From: Pseudomonadota bacterium
GTDB taxonomy: Bacteria; Pseudomonadota; Alphaproteobacteria; Sphingomonadales; Sphingomonadaceae
Assembly: GCA_023394965.1 (NCBI GenBank)
Contig: JAEWZX010000042.1
Coordinates: 124,001 to 188,000, forward strand
DNA length: 64,000 nt
Reading direction: 5' to 3'
The position numbers and the translations under genes are program-made. This document shows, one piece after another, positions 22,594 through 31,859 of the stretch. How positions within the stretch are numbered: the first letter of the stretch is position 1; each line of letters opens with the position of its first letter. A model generated the notes under the pieces. It was not told the DNA's origin and made no database searches. It saw only the letters and a list, made by a program, of their open reading frames with translations.

Positions 22594-23001
22594 ATGACAG
22601 CCCAGAAAGGGGCCGCCTTCCTGCTCAAGATCGGGAATGGCGGCGCGCCGGTGCAGTACGATGTGGTGGCCGGCCTCAGGACCACGCAGATGACGGTCAA
22701 TGGCGACACGGTGGTCGTCACCCACAAGGAAAGCGGCGGCTGGCGCGATCTGCTGTCGGGTGCGGGAACGCGTTCGGTATCGGTGTCGGCCAGCGGGGTC
22801 TTCCTGGGGTCGGACGCGGAAAGCGCTGTCCGCAGTCACGCCCTGGCCGGGACGATCGACCACTATGAGCTGAGCTTCGAGGATGGGGCGAAAATGCGCG
22901 GGCGCTTTCTGGTCCAGCGGCTGGACTATGCCGGGGATTTCAATGGCGAGCGGACCTATGCGCTGCAGCTCGAAAGCTCCGGCCCGGTGGTGCCGTCATG
23001 A
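22594..23001 (+). CDS. GTA major tail protein (TP901-1 family)
   Basis: Tail tube subunit of 135 residues: MTAQKGAAFLLKIGNGGAPVQYDVVAGLRTTQMTVNGDTVVVTHKESGGWRDLLSGAG is the usual start of the TP901-1-like phage major tail family, followed by SVSVSASGVFLGSDAE and YELSFEDGAKMRGRFLVQRLDYAGDFNGERTYALQLESSG. GGAG ends 6 bases before the ATG at 22594; the ATG at 22582 has no site. Equivalent to gp9. Coupled to the next gene (ATGA) and bracketed by the 77-bp inverted repeats. Confidence 0.93.
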   Translation: MTAQKGAAFLLKIGNGGAPVQYDVVAGLRTTQMTVNGDTVVVTHKESGGWRDLLSGAGTRSVSVSASGVFLGSDAESAVRSHALAGTIDHYELSFEDGAKMRGRFLVQRLDYAGDFNGERTYALQLESSGPVVPS

Positions 23002-23303
23002 GCAATTCGGTGCGAGGCGAAGCGGCCCTGAAGATCCACGGGAGAGAGCATCTGCTGCGCCCGACCTTCGACGCGCTGGTGCGGGCTGAAGAAGAGCTGG
23101 GCCCGCTATTCGCGCTGGTCGAACGGGCGGGCGAAGGGCAATTGCGCCTGACAGAAATCGTCGCGCTGTTCTGGCACTGCCTGACCGATCAGGGCGCGCT
23201 GACCCGCGAAGCAGTGGGCGAAGCGGTGCTGGCGCAGGGCCTCGCCGCAGCGGCCAAACCGCTGCGCATGCTGCTGGGCGAGATTCTGAAAGGCCAAGCC
23301 TGA
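22998..23303 (+). CDS. GTA gp10-like tail assembly chaperone
   Basis: 101 residues matching the gene transfer agent family (GTA_gp10/TAC) pattern: RGEAALKIHGREHLLRPTFDALVRAEEELGPLFALVERAGEGQLRLTEIVALFWHCLTDQG. These proteins are thought to chaperone the tape measure. Start overlaps the major tail stop by ATGA; its TGA stop shares one base with the right 77-bp repeat. Confidence 0.88.
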   Translation: MSNSVRGEAALKIHGREHLLRPTFDALVRAEEELGPLFALVERAGEGQLRLTEIVALFWHCLTDQGALTREAVGEAVLAQGLAAAAKPLRMLLGEILKGQA

Positions 23304-23379
23304 TGCCCCCTCCCGCCTGCGGGAGGGGCAGCGAGACTTGGCCGCACCAGCGGCCTAGTCGCAGCGGGGTGGGCAATGC
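23303..23379 (-). repeat. 77-bp inverted repeat, right copy
   Basis: Inverted partner of 22492-22568 (75 of 77 positions). Begins on the last base of the gp10 stop codon. 23303-23455 as a whole is non-coding repeat sequence. Confidence 0.92.
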
Positions 23380-23410
23380 GGAGGTCGCGATTTCCACGCC
23401 CACCCCCGCC

Positions 23411-23430
23411 CCCCGGAAAGGGTCCGGGGC
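23411..23430 (+). repeat. palindromic dispersed repeat, degenerate copy
   Basis: CCCCGGAAAGGGTCCGGGGC, orientation of copy A, lying just outside the right 77-bp repeat, mirroring the degenerate copy at 22452 beside the left one. Confidence 0.7.
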
Positions 23431-23455
23431 AGGCAGCGAGCGGGACGGGGGATTA

Positions 23456-23650
23456 ATGGGAGACACCTTCACCTCAGGCGCGCTGCGGCTGGCAGCACTG
23501 GCCGCCCAGCAGCTCGGCTGGGCCCCGCCGATTTTCTGGCATGCCACGCCGTCCGAACTGGCCGCCTGCCTCGCCCCGCCAGCACCCGCCGGAACCCCGC
23601 CCACGCGCGCCGAAATCGCAGCGCTGATCGAAAGGGATGCAGATGGATGA
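23456..23650 (+). CDS. phage tail assembly chaperone, DUF2376-like (gp10.1)
   Basis: 64 residues with the DUF2376/rcc01693-like pattern: RLAALAAQQLGWAPPIFWHATPSELAACL followed by a Pro-rich linker and TRAEIAALIERD. The ATG at 23456 is the first start after the repeat sequence. Its end overlaps the tape measure start by 8 bases. Confidence 0.85.
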   Translation: MGDTFTSGALRLAALAAQQLGWAPPIFWHATPSELAACLAPPAPAGTPPTRAEIAALIERDADG

Positions 23651-24209
23651 CGATATCGACGAACTGATCGTGGCGGTGCGCGCCGATACGCAGGCCTTTG
23701 CCGCCGACATGCAGACCCTGCGCGCCAGTTTCGACACCACGCTGCTGGACGGGTTCGACCGGGCCGGACAGGTGCTGGAACGCGGACTGCTGTCCGCCTT
23801 GCGCAAGGGCAGCCTCGGCTTCGACGATCTGCAACGGGTGGCGGGCCGCGCGCTCGACCAGATTGCGGCGCAGGCGCTGCAGCTTGGGCTGGACCGGCTG
23901 TTCGGCGGCGGGGACGGCGCGCTTGGCGGGCTGATCACCGGCGCGGTAGGCGCGCTGTTCGGCCTGCCGGGGCGCGCGACGGGCGGCATCGTATCGCCCG
24001 ACCGCCCCTATCTGGTGGGCGAACGGGGGCCGGAACTGTTCGTGCCCACCAGCGCCGGGCGGGTGGAAGCGAATGCCAATGGCTCGCCCGCGCGGGATGT
24101 GCGCGTGGCCATCACCCTTGCCACACCACGCGGCACCAGCGCGCCAGTGGCGATGCAGCGCAGCGCGCGGCAGGTCGCCAGCGCGGTGCGGCGCGTGTTG
24201 GGCGCTTAG
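23643..24209 (+). CDS. GTA tail tape measure protein (short)
   Basis: 188 residues: N-terminal helical tape region (VAVRADTQAFAADMQTLRASFDTTLLDGFDRAG, LDQIAAQALQLGLDRLFGG), a Gly/Ala hydrophobic stretch, then GGIVSPDRPYLVGERGPELFVPTSAGRV, the conserved end of small phage tape measures. An AAGGGA site is 5 bases before ATG 23643; 23637 also possible. The short length predicts a short tail, as in known GTAs. Equivalent to gp11. Confidence 0.88.
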   Translation: MDDDIDELIVAVRADTQAFAADMQTLRASFDTTLLDGFDRAGQVLERGLLSALRKGSLGFDDLQRVAGRALDQIAAQALQLGLDRLFGGGDGALGGLITGAVGALFGLPGRATGGIVSPDRPYLVGERGPELFVPTSAGRVEANANGSPARDVRVAITLATPRGTSAPVAMQRSARQVASAVRRVLGA

Positions 24210-24242
24210 GCTCAGGACCAACCCCGCAATCACTCCCTTGCC

Positions 24243-24265
24243 CCCCGGAACAGGTCCGGGGCGAC
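24243..24265 (+). repeat. palindromic dispersed repeat, copy before the DUF2460 fusion gene
   Basis: CCCCGGAACAGGTCCGGGGC then GAC, in the short gap after the tape measure gene. Last copy of the family in this window. Confidence 0.85.
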
Positions 24266-24291
24266 AGATCCTTAACGGTGGAGACCAAGAC

Positions 24292-26607
24292 ATGACCTTC
24301 TGGCTTGCCCGCGAACGGCGGGGGCAGCATTCCGACTATATCCAGCGTTTCGATCCGCGGTTCTGGACGATCAATTTCCCCCGCCCGATGATGGCGAGCG
24401 TCGTCACCACCGCGCCCGATGCCCTGCGGGTGGATTGCGAATTCTTTCACCAGGGCGAACTGGCCGGGCTGATCTGGGACAGCGAAGACACGCTCGATCA
24501 TCCGCTGCTCGCTTATGAAGCCCGGCGCGATTACGCGCATTGCGTGCTGCGTTTTCGCTGGCGCAGCGGCGGGGTGCTGGCGCTTGATGTGCCGCATGGG
24601 CCGACGCTGACGATCGAGGGGCGCGATGCGGCCGGCACCCGTCGGGCGTGGTATGTCCGCCTGTGGAACTATGCCACCGGCACGCCCACCGACGCGCAGA
24701 TAGAGTTGCCGTTTTCGGCGCTGCAATCGGGCTACGCCCTGCCGGGCGATGCGGTCCACCCGCACGATATCGACCGCATGTTCATCAGCCTGGCGCCGCA
24801 GGGCTATGCCGAAGGCAGCGCGCAGCCCCTGCCCGCCCGCGTGGATGGCTGGGCCGAACTGAGCGGCATGGCCTGCGAAGGGCGGCATGGCGTGCTGGAA
24901 GTGGGCGATGCGATGGTGCCCGTGCATGGCGAACAGATCGCCACTGCCTATGACGACAGTTTCAACCAGACCCCGGCGCGGCTGGTGCGCACGATCGAAA
25001 GCCTCGGCTATCGCGGGCGGGTGGTCCATTATGTGGGCATGAGCCATTATTTCCGGCTCGCCCCGCATGTCAGCGGCAATCTCTATGTCGATACGCAGGG
25101 CCGGTTGTGCGAACCGGCACGGCGCTGGCATGCGGATTATTTCGCCCAGTTGCACGCCGCCGGCCTCGCGCCGATCGCCTCGCTCTCTTACGAAGTGCTG
25201 TTCGATCACTGCCCATCCTGGTGGCGGCAGCGCAGCGGCGCGGGACCATATGCCCAGACCGGGTGGGACCCGCCGTCGGCCCTGCTGTCCCCCGCCAACA
25301 ATGGGGCGCAGGCATTCCTGGCCCAGATCGCCACCGCTTTCGTGGCCTTGCTGAAGGCGGCGGGCTGCGCTGTGCTGTTCCAGATCGGCGAACCGTGGTG
25401 GTGGACCGTGCCCGAAACCGGCGCGCCCTGCCTGTACGATGCCAGCGCGAAGGCCGCGCTGGGCGGCAATCCGGTGCCGATCGCATCGCTGCGCGAACCG
25501 CTGGATGATGCGCAGATCGCCCTGCTCGACCGGGCGGGAAAGCTGCTGGCCGATGCCACCATCGCGCTGGCCGATGCCGTGCGGGCGGCAGCGGGCGGCC
25601 CGGCGGAAATCCTGCTGCTGACCTTCACCCCCACCGTGCTGGACCCGGCGACGCCCCACGCCTGGCGCGCCAATATGCCGGTGGGCTGGCGCTACCCCGC
25701 TTTCGACCGGTTGCAGCTGGAAGATTACGACTGGCTGACCGCAGGTGCGGATGCCGCGCGCCGCACGGCGTGGGCCTTTGTCGGGCAGCATCTGCGCTAT
25801 CCGGTCGCGGCCACCGATTATCTGGCGGGCTTCGTGCTGCGGGCGGAAGATGCGGACACGTTCTGGCCCAGGATCGACAAGGCGCTCGACGAAGCGCGCG
25901 AAGGCGGCGTGGCCCAGCGCTTCGTCTGGGCGCTGCCGCAGGTTGCGCGCGATGGATACACCCGCCTGCCACCCCCCGGAGACAATGCCATGATCCCTTT
26001 CGACGATGTCGCCTATCCGCTCGCCCTGGGGCGGGATACGGCGGCGAGCCCCGAATTTTCGACCTCGGTCGCGGTGACCGCATCGGGCCACGAACACCGC
26101 AATGCGCTGTGGTCCGATGCGCGCATGCGTTACGATGTCGGGCCGGGCATCCGCTCCGAAGCGGAACTGGGCACGCTGATCGCGTTCTTCCGCGCCCGCT
26201 ATGGCCCGGCGCGCGGATTTCGCCTGCGCGACCCGTTCGATTACAGCTCTGCCGGGATGACGGGCACGCCCCGCGCGGGCGACCAGCCGCTGGGCACGGG
26301 CGATGGCGCGACCAGCCGGTTCCGGCTGACGAAAAGCTATGGCGAACAGCGCCGGGCGATCACGCGGCCCCGCCCCGGCACCGTTGCAGTGGCACTGGAC
26401 GGGGTCGAAACCGCGGGATGGACGCTGGAAGCAGGCGGCTGGATCGTCTTCGCCGCCGCCCCTGCGGCAGGCGCGCGGATCACGGCGGGGTTCCTGTTCG
26501 ATGTGCCCGTCCGCTTTGCCGAAGACCGGCTGGACATCAGCGGGCTGTCCTTTGCCGCAGGCGAAGCGCCATCGGTGCCGCTGATCGAACTGCGCGAGGC
26601 CGCATGA
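24292..26607 (+). CDS. GTA distal tail protein: TIM-barrel-like domain fused to DUF2460
   Basis: 771 residues. The C-terminal ~205 residues (from MIPFDDVAYPLALGRDT, residue 567) are a normal DUF2460/TIGR02217 distal tail protein (gp12). The preceding ~565 residues are an N-terminal beta-rich part and a glycosidase-like barrel at about 230-540 (SLGYRGRVVHYVGMSH, LAPIASLSYEVL, AGCAVLFQIGEPWWW). R. capsulatus gp12 has only the DUF2460 part. Similar large N-terminal domains have been called non-contractile tail sheath domains; I could not test that. Start ATG 24292 has GGAG 8 bases upstream. A second start inside is likely. Confidence 0.85.
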   Translation: MTFWLARERRGQHSDYIQRFDPRFWTINFPRPMMASVVTTAPDALRVDCEFFHQGELAGLIWDSEDTLDHPLLAYEARRDYAHCVLRFRWRSGGVLALDVPHGPTLTIEGRDAAGTRRAWYVRLWNYATGTPTDAQIELPFSALQSGYALPGDAVHPHDIDRMFISLAPQGYAEGSAQPLPARVDGWAELSGMACEGRHGVLEVGDAMVPVHGEQIATAYDDSFNQTPARLVRTIESLGYRGRVVHYVGMSHYFRLAPHVSGNLYVDTQGRLCEPARRWHADYFAQLHAAGLAPIASLSYEVLFDHCPSWWRQRSGAGPYAQTGWDPPSALLSPANNGAQAFLAQIATAFVALLKAAGCAVLFQIGEPWWWTVPETGAPCLYDASAKAALGGNPVPIASLREPLDDAQIALLDRAGKLLADATIALADAVRAAAGGPAEILLLTFTPTVLDPATPHAWRANMPVGWRYPAFDRLQLEDYDWLTAGADAARRTAWAFVGQHLRYPVAATDYLAGFVLRAEDADTFWPRIDKALDEAREGGVAQRFVWALPQVARDGYTRLPPPGDNAMIPFDDVAYPLALGRDTAASPEFSTSVAVTASGHEHRNALWSDARMRYDVGPGIRSEAELGTLIAFFRARYGPARGFRLRDPFDYSSAGMTGTPRAGDQPLGTGDGATSRFRLTKSYGEQRRAITRPRPGTVAVALDGVETAGWTLEAGGWIVFAAAPAAGARITAGFLFDVPVRFAEDRLDISGLSFAAGEAPSVPLIELREAA
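25978..25992 (+). promoter_or_regulatory. internal ribosome binding site and start in the DUF2460 fusion gene
   Basis: GGAG at 25978-25981, 8 bases, ATG at 25990-25992, in the frame of the fusion protein. The product would be 205 residues, the size of a standalone DUF2460 (gp12) protein. Confidence 0.6.
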
Positions 26608-27419
26608 GCCGCGCTTTCTTCACCGCCGCGCTGGATACCGCCACATCGTGGTGGCGCATCCATCGCCGCGACGGGGTGACGCTGGGCTTCACCACCCATG
26701 ACCGCGACCTGTGGTTCGACGGTATCCTGCACCGCGCTGCGCCGGGCATGCTGCCATCGGCCATCCGCCTGACGTCGGGCTTCGAAGACGACCCCGGAGA
26801 TGTCGAAGGGGCGCTGAGCCATGCCAGCGTGACCGCTGTCGATCTTGCCGGGGGGCGATACGATGGCGCCGCAGTGGAAAGCGGCGTGGTCGATTGGGAC
26901 ACGCTGGAACGGGCAGCGCTCTATACCGGGTCGATCGTGGGCGTGACCCATGAAGCGGCGGGCTTTCGCGCCGAACTGGCATCGGCCAAGGCCAGGCTGG
27001 CGCAGGACCCGATCCCCCTCACCGGACCATCCTGCCGCGCGCGCTTCTGCGGGCCGGGCTGCGGGCTGAGCGCGGCGGCCTTCGAAACGCGCGCCCGGGT
27101 GACCGCCCTCGACCCGGACACGCGCAGGGTCAGCGTCGATCTGGCCGATACCGCCGCCTATCGCTTCGGCAGCCTGCGCTGGCTGGACGGCCCTTCGACC
27201 GGGCTGGCCATGCGCATTCTGGATACGGACGGACCGCTGCTGACCCTGGCAGGGCGGATCGATCACGGCTGGACCGCCGGTCTGCGGGTGCGGCTGCGCG
27301 AAGGGTGCGACAGGACCGTGGCCACCTGCGCGGCGCGATTCGGCAATGCCGTCAATTTCCAGGGCGAACCTTTCCTGCCGGGCAACGACATGCTGGCCCA
27401 ATATCCGGTCGCCCGATGA
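26604..27419 (+). CDS. GTA tail hub protein, DUF2163 (gp13)
   Basis: 271 residues with the DUF2163 pattern: SWWRIHRRDGVTLGFTTHDRDLWFDG at the start, YTGSIVGVTHEAAGFRAELASAKARLAQ, and the GTA C-terminal GCDRTVATCAARFGNAVNFQGEPFLPGND. Five Cys (144, 149, 153, 235, 242) are arranged as in lambda gpL-type tail tip proteins, which bind a 4Fe-4S cluster; cluster binding here is inferred. ATGA couplings on both ends. Confidence 0.92.
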   Translation: MSRAFFTAALDTATSWWRIHRRDGVTLGFTTHDRDLWFDGILHRAAPGMLPSAIRLTSGFEDDPGDVEGALSHASVTAVDLAGGRYDGAAVESGVVDWDTLERAALYTGSIVGVTHEAAGFRAELASAKARLAQDPIPLTGPSCRARFCGPGCGLSAAAFETRARVTALDPDTRRVSVDLADTAAYRFGSLRWLDGPSTGLAMRILDTDGPLLTLAGRIDHGWTAGLRVRLREGCDRTVATCAARFGNAVNFQGEPFLPGNDMLAQYPVAR

Positions 27420-27847
27420 ATGCGCCCGCAGATAGTTTCGCCACTGCCGCGCAGGCGCTGGCCGGAACCCGCTTCCGCCTACATGGCCGCCATCGCGAAA
27501 CCGGCCTCGATTGCATCGGGCTGGTGGGTGCGGCGCTGGCCGATTGCGGGCGGACGGTGCGTTATCCCCACGGCTATCGCCTGCGCAACGCGGATATCGC
27601 GCGCTGGCTTGGCTTTGCCGCAGGCAACGGCCTGCACTGCTGCGCGGAACCGATCCGGCGCGGCGATGTCCTGCTTACCCGGCCCGGCCCGGCACAGCAC
27701 CATCTTCTCGTCGCGCTGGGCGACGGCCGCTTCGTCCATGCCCACGCAGGGCTGCGACGGGTCGTCATCCAACAGCTTGTCCCTCCCGACCCGATCCTTG
27801 TGCAGTGGCGGCTCGGGTCCAATCCGGAGCAATCATGGCAACCCTAG
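27416..27847 (+). CDS. GTA NlpC/P60 family peptidase (gp14)
   Basis: 143-residue cell-wall peptidase of the tail tip, matching gp14 of the R. capsulatus GTA. The catalytic Cys is in ETGLDCIGLVGAAL and the His in GPAQHHLLVALGDGRFVHAHAGLRRV. It probably trims peptidoglycan of the recipient during DNA delivery. Start overlaps the gp13 stop (ATGA), end overlaps the hub gene by 13 bases. Confidence 0.92.
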   Translation: MNAPADSFATAAQALAGTRFRLHGRHRETGLDCIGLVGAALADCGRTVRYPHGYRLRNADIARWLGFAAGNGLHCCAEPIRRGDVLLTRPGPAQHHLLVALGDGRFVHAHAGLRRVVIQQLVPPDPILVQWRLGSNPEQSWQP

Positions 27848-30033
27848 TCCTCGGCGCGATGGGCACGCTGGTCGGCGGCCCGCTGGGCGGCGCCATCGGC
27901 GCGACCCTGGGTCGCAGTCTCGACGCCGGCATCATCGGCACCCCACGCCGCGACGGCCCCCGGCTCAAGGATCTGGCAATCAGCACCTCGGGCTATGGCC
28001 AGCCGATCCCGGCGCTATACGGCAGGGTCCGCGTGCCCGGCACGATCATCTGGGCCACCGATTTGAACGAACGCCGCGACAGCAGCGACGGTGGCAAGGG
28101 CCGGCCCGGCACGACACGCTACAGCTATTCCGTCTCCTTCGCGGTGGCGCTTTCGAGGCGCCCGATCGACGGGGTGGGCCGGATCTGGGCCGATGGCAAT
28201 CTGCTACGCGGCGTGGCGGGCGATCTCAAGACCAATGGCACCCTGCGCATTCACACAGGCCAGCCCGATCAGCAGCCCGATCCGCTGATGTCCGCAAGCC
28301 TCGGCGCACAATGCCCGGCCCATCGCGGCTGCGCCTATGTCGTGTTCGAAGATCTGGCGCTCGAAGATTTCGGCAATCGCATACCGGCGATCAGCTTCGA
28401 GGTGTTTGCCGGCGATGCGGATTCCATCATCGAGCAGATCGCCGGGCAGGCTGCCATGACGAGTCGGGGGACCGAATTTCCCGAGCTGGAGGGGTTTATC
28501 CACGAAGGCGGCAGCCTGGGGGCTCTGCTGGCGAACTTCGCACGGCTCCGGCCGATTGGTGCGACAGTCCGCAACGGCAGGATCGTTCTGGAAGGCACCA
28601 ATGGGCTCGATGGCGAGCCGCCGCTGCTGCCGCCAGCAGTGGCGTGCGAGGGGGGCGATTTCGGGCAGCTGGAAGGAAAGTCATCTGCCCGCCGGATGCC
28701 GCCCGCCAGCGGGCCCGGCGCTTTACGCTATTACGATCCTTCGCGCGATTACCAGCCCAGCCTGCAACGATCGGAAGGCGGCGATCCGGCGATGGCGGGC
28801 CCTCCGCTGGAATTTCCCGGCGTGTTGCAGGCCCCCGCCGCGCGGGGCTTGCTGGCGCGTGCGGAGACCCGCGAATGGCAGCGCGGCGAAACCCTTTCCT
28901 GGCGGGCGAGTGCGCTCGATCCGGAAATCGGGCCGGGGCGCATCGTAAGGGCGCCCGGGCAGGCGGGGCTGTGGCAGATCACCGGCTGGGAGTGGCGCGA
29001 GACAGGGATCGAGCTCGAACTGGCGCGATATGCCGAACCAACCGTCTCCGGTCAGGCTGCCGATGGCGGCACATCCTGGTCGCCGCCCGACCGCCTGCCG
29101 GTTCCGACCAGCCTTCGCGCGTTCGAGCTGCCGTGGGACGGCATGGGATCGAACAGTGCCCCGCAACGCTATGCCGCAGTCGGCGCACCAACCGGGCGCT
29201 GGGCCGGTGCTTCCCTCTACCGCGACAGCGGCGGCACCCTCCTGCCGATCGGAAGCGCCGGGCCGATTCGTGCAGTGGGCGGCAGATTGCTGGCAGCGCT
29301 AGGGCCGAGCAATGGCCTGCGGTTCGAGCCGTCCGCAACGGTGCCGATCGGCTTGGAAGACCATGAAGCCGAACTCGAACCGGCCACGCTCGACGCGATT
29401 GCGCGAGGGGCCAATCGTCTCCTGATAGGAAACGAAATCATCCAGTTCGCCCGGTGCGAGCCTGAGGGCAGCGGTATCTGGCGGCTGAGCGGCTTGTTGC
29501 GTGGGCGCGGCGGAACCGAAATCGAGGCGATGGCAGGCCATGCGCAGGGTACCCCTGCCACCCTCCTTGATGATCGGCTTGTCCAGCTGCCCGCCGACCT
29601 TGATCCGGGTGGGGCGGAGCGGATTGCCGCCATTGGCCACGCGGATGAAGAACCGCGGTTTGCAACGGTCGAAAACCGCGGGCGAACCCGTCGGCCGCTG
29701 TTTCCCGTACAGCCGCGCAGCCAGACGGATGTAAACGGAGATCTGATTCTGCGCTGGACCCGTCGTGCGCGTGGCGGCTGGGCCTGGCTGGCCGAGGTCG
29801 AACAACCGCTGATCGAACAGGCCGAACTATATGAAGTCGGGCTCGGCAACCCGGCACGTCCTGTTCGAATCTGGACCACGTCCGAATCGTCGCTGCGGCT
29901 GGAAAGGCCGGAGGTCGATCAGCTCGCCTCTCTCCACGCGGATTTACCGATCTGGGTTCGCCAGAAAGGGAGCTTTGCAGTCTCTCCCCCGCTCTGCCTC
30001 ATCAACCATCTTCCCCGCAGCCGAGAGGAATAA
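27835..30033 (+). CDS. GTA tail hub/tip protein (gp15-like, short form)
   Basis: 732 residues. N-terminus MATLVLGAMGTLVGGPLGGAIGATLGRSLDAGI and GYGQPIPALYGRVRVPGTIIWATDL is the recognisable start of the GTA megatron/gp15 family; the middle (FGNRIPAISFEVFAGD, PEIGPGRIVRAPGQAGLWQITGWEWRETGIELEL) fits the Phage-tail_3 part, and the C-terminal half is beta-rich. R. capsulatus gp15 is about 1,300 residues and has an extra TIM-barrel segment after the N-terminus; that segment is missing here, while a barrel-like domain occurs in the gp12 fusion. Confidence 0.88.
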   Translation: MATLVLGAMGTLVGGPLGGAIGATLGRSLDAGIIGTPRRDGPRLKDLAISTSGYGQPIPALYGRVRVPGTIIWATDLNERRDSSDGGKGRPGTTRYSYSVSFAVALSRRPIDGVGRIWADGNLLRGVAGDLKTNGTLRIHTGQPDQQPDPLMSASLGAQCPAHRGCAYVVFEDLALEDFGNRIPAISFEVFAGDADSIIEQIAGQAAMTSRGTEFPELEGFIHEGGSLGALLANFARLRPIGATVRNGRIVLEGTNGLDGEPPLLPPAVACEGGDFGQLEGKSSARRMPPASGPGALRYYDPSRDYQPSLQRSEGGDPAMAGPPLEFPGVLQAPAARGLLARAETREWQRGETLSWRASALDPEIGPGRIVRAPGQAGLWQITGWEWRETGIELELARYAEPTVSGQAADGGTSWSPPDRLPVPTSLRAFELPWDGMGSNSAPQRYAAVGAPTGRWAGASLYRDSGGTLLPIGSAGPIRAVGGRLLAALGPSNGLRFEPSATVPIGLEDHEAELEPATLDAIARGANRLLIGNEIIQFARCEPEGSGIWRLSGLLRGRGGTEIEAMAGHAQGTPATLLDDRLVQLPADLDPGGAERIAAIGHADEEPRFATVENRGRTRRPLFPVQPRSQTDVNGDLILRWTRRARGGWAWLAEVEQPLIEQAELYEVGLGNPARPVRIWTTSESSLRLERPEVDQLASLHADLPIWVRQKGSFAVSPPLCLINHLPRSREE

Positions 30034-30036
30034 GCC

Positions 30037-30495
30037 ATGACCTCGCCCGTCACTTTCGAAACGACAACGCCCCGCCATTCCCTTGCCATGCTGGCGGCGG
30101 GCCAGACGCAAAAGGAGTTTTTCGTGAACGAGGCCTTTTCGCGCATCGATGCCCTGCTGCATCCTGCCGTGGAAGGCGAAGCCGACACCCCGCCTGCCGC
30201 CCCTTCTCCCGGCGAGTGCTGGCTGGTGGCCGATCCGGCCATCGATGCCTGGCACGGGCACGGAAAAGAATTGGCCTGCTGGGACGGCATCCAGTGGACC
30301 TATTGTTCGCCCGTAGACGGAATGCAGATTCTGGATCGGTCCAGTGGCGGGCGTTTATTCTATCGCGACGGTTGGGTCAGAGCTGCGCGGCCACCCTCTC
30401 CTGACGGAGGTGCAGTCGTCGATGTGGAAGCAAGAGCGGCGATAGACGCAATTGTTGACATTCTTGCAACAGTTTCGATCTTTCCCGACAATTGA
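30037..30495 (+). CDS. DUF2793 domain-containing protein
   Basis: 152 residues. TTTPRHSLAMLAAGQTQKEFFVNEAFSRIDALLHPAV and PSPGECWLVADPAIDAWHGHGKELACWDGIQWTYCSPVDGMQI are the DUF2793 signature, a domain found at the distal end of phage and GTA clusters, probably in tail fibre or receptor contacts (inference). Starts 3 bases after the hub gene stop. The last gene of the cluster; a gap of 191 bases follows before the OmpA gene. Confidence 0.9.
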   Translation: MTSPVTFETTTPRHSLAMLAAGQTQKEFFVNEAFSRIDALLHPAVEGEADTPPAAPSPGECWLVADPAIDAWHGHGKELACWDGIQWTYCSPVDGMQILDRSSGGRLFYRDGWVRAARPPSPDGGAVVDVEARAAIDAIVDILATVSIFPDN

Positions 30496-30613
30496 CGGGA
30501 ACCCGAACCCGATCACGCCGTTCGCCACATACGGAAGGGGGTCCAATTCCCGGAACTCATTCTTGCAATAGGGAAAAGCGGTATTAATGCCACAGTTCCC
30601 GTTTATTGTTTAC

Positions 30614-30642
30614 TTGCCACTGAGGGGGCTCAAAGTTAGATA
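30614..30642 (+). promoter_or_regulatory. candidate promoter of the OmpA gene
   Basis: TTGCCA at 30614-30619, 17-base spacer, TAGATA at 30637-30642, about 45 bases before the OmpA start. The -10 box is imperfect. Confidence 0.4.
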
Positions 30643-30686
30643 TGTTGCACTCGGTGGCTCCAATTTCGCAAAAAGGGGAAATTATA

Positions 30687-31763
<1,077 letters not shown>

Positions 31764-31792
31764 GCGACAGGCATTCGCCAAAACTTGAGAAG

Positions 31793-31819
31793 GGGCCGGA
31801 GCAATCCGGCCCCTTTTTC
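31793..31819 (+). terminator. intrinsic terminator of the OmpA gene
   Basis: GGGGCCGG at 31793-31800, loop AGCAAT, CCGGCCCC at 31807-31814, then TTTTT. Confidence 0.88.
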
Positions 31820-31859
31820 GTTGCACAAGAAGAACCCGGTTCGAATCGAGAGGACTTCC

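Larger units (their letters stand above)
14588..30495 (+). mobile_element. gene transfer agent (GTA)-like structural gene cluster
   Basis: Co-oriented head and tail genes in the order of the Rhodobacter capsulatus GTA: TerS, TerL, portal, small DUF6127, prohead protease, capsid, connector, (46-residue ORF in place of gp7), DUF3168, major tail, two chaperone-like genes, tape measure, DUF2460, DUF2163, NlpC/P60, tail hub, DUF2793. No integrase, repressor, replication or lysis genes are present within it, and the short tape measure matches a GTA rather than a full siphophage. Flanks are ordinary chromosomal genes. Whether particles are made cannot be told; a 1.3-kb insertion separates TerL and portal. 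Confidence 0.88.

Noticed and set aside
24112..26097. 661-codon minus-strand open frame within the DUF2460 fusion gene.
   Set aside because: Antisense shadow with no motif; the plus-strand frame contains DUF2460 and is coupled to gp13.
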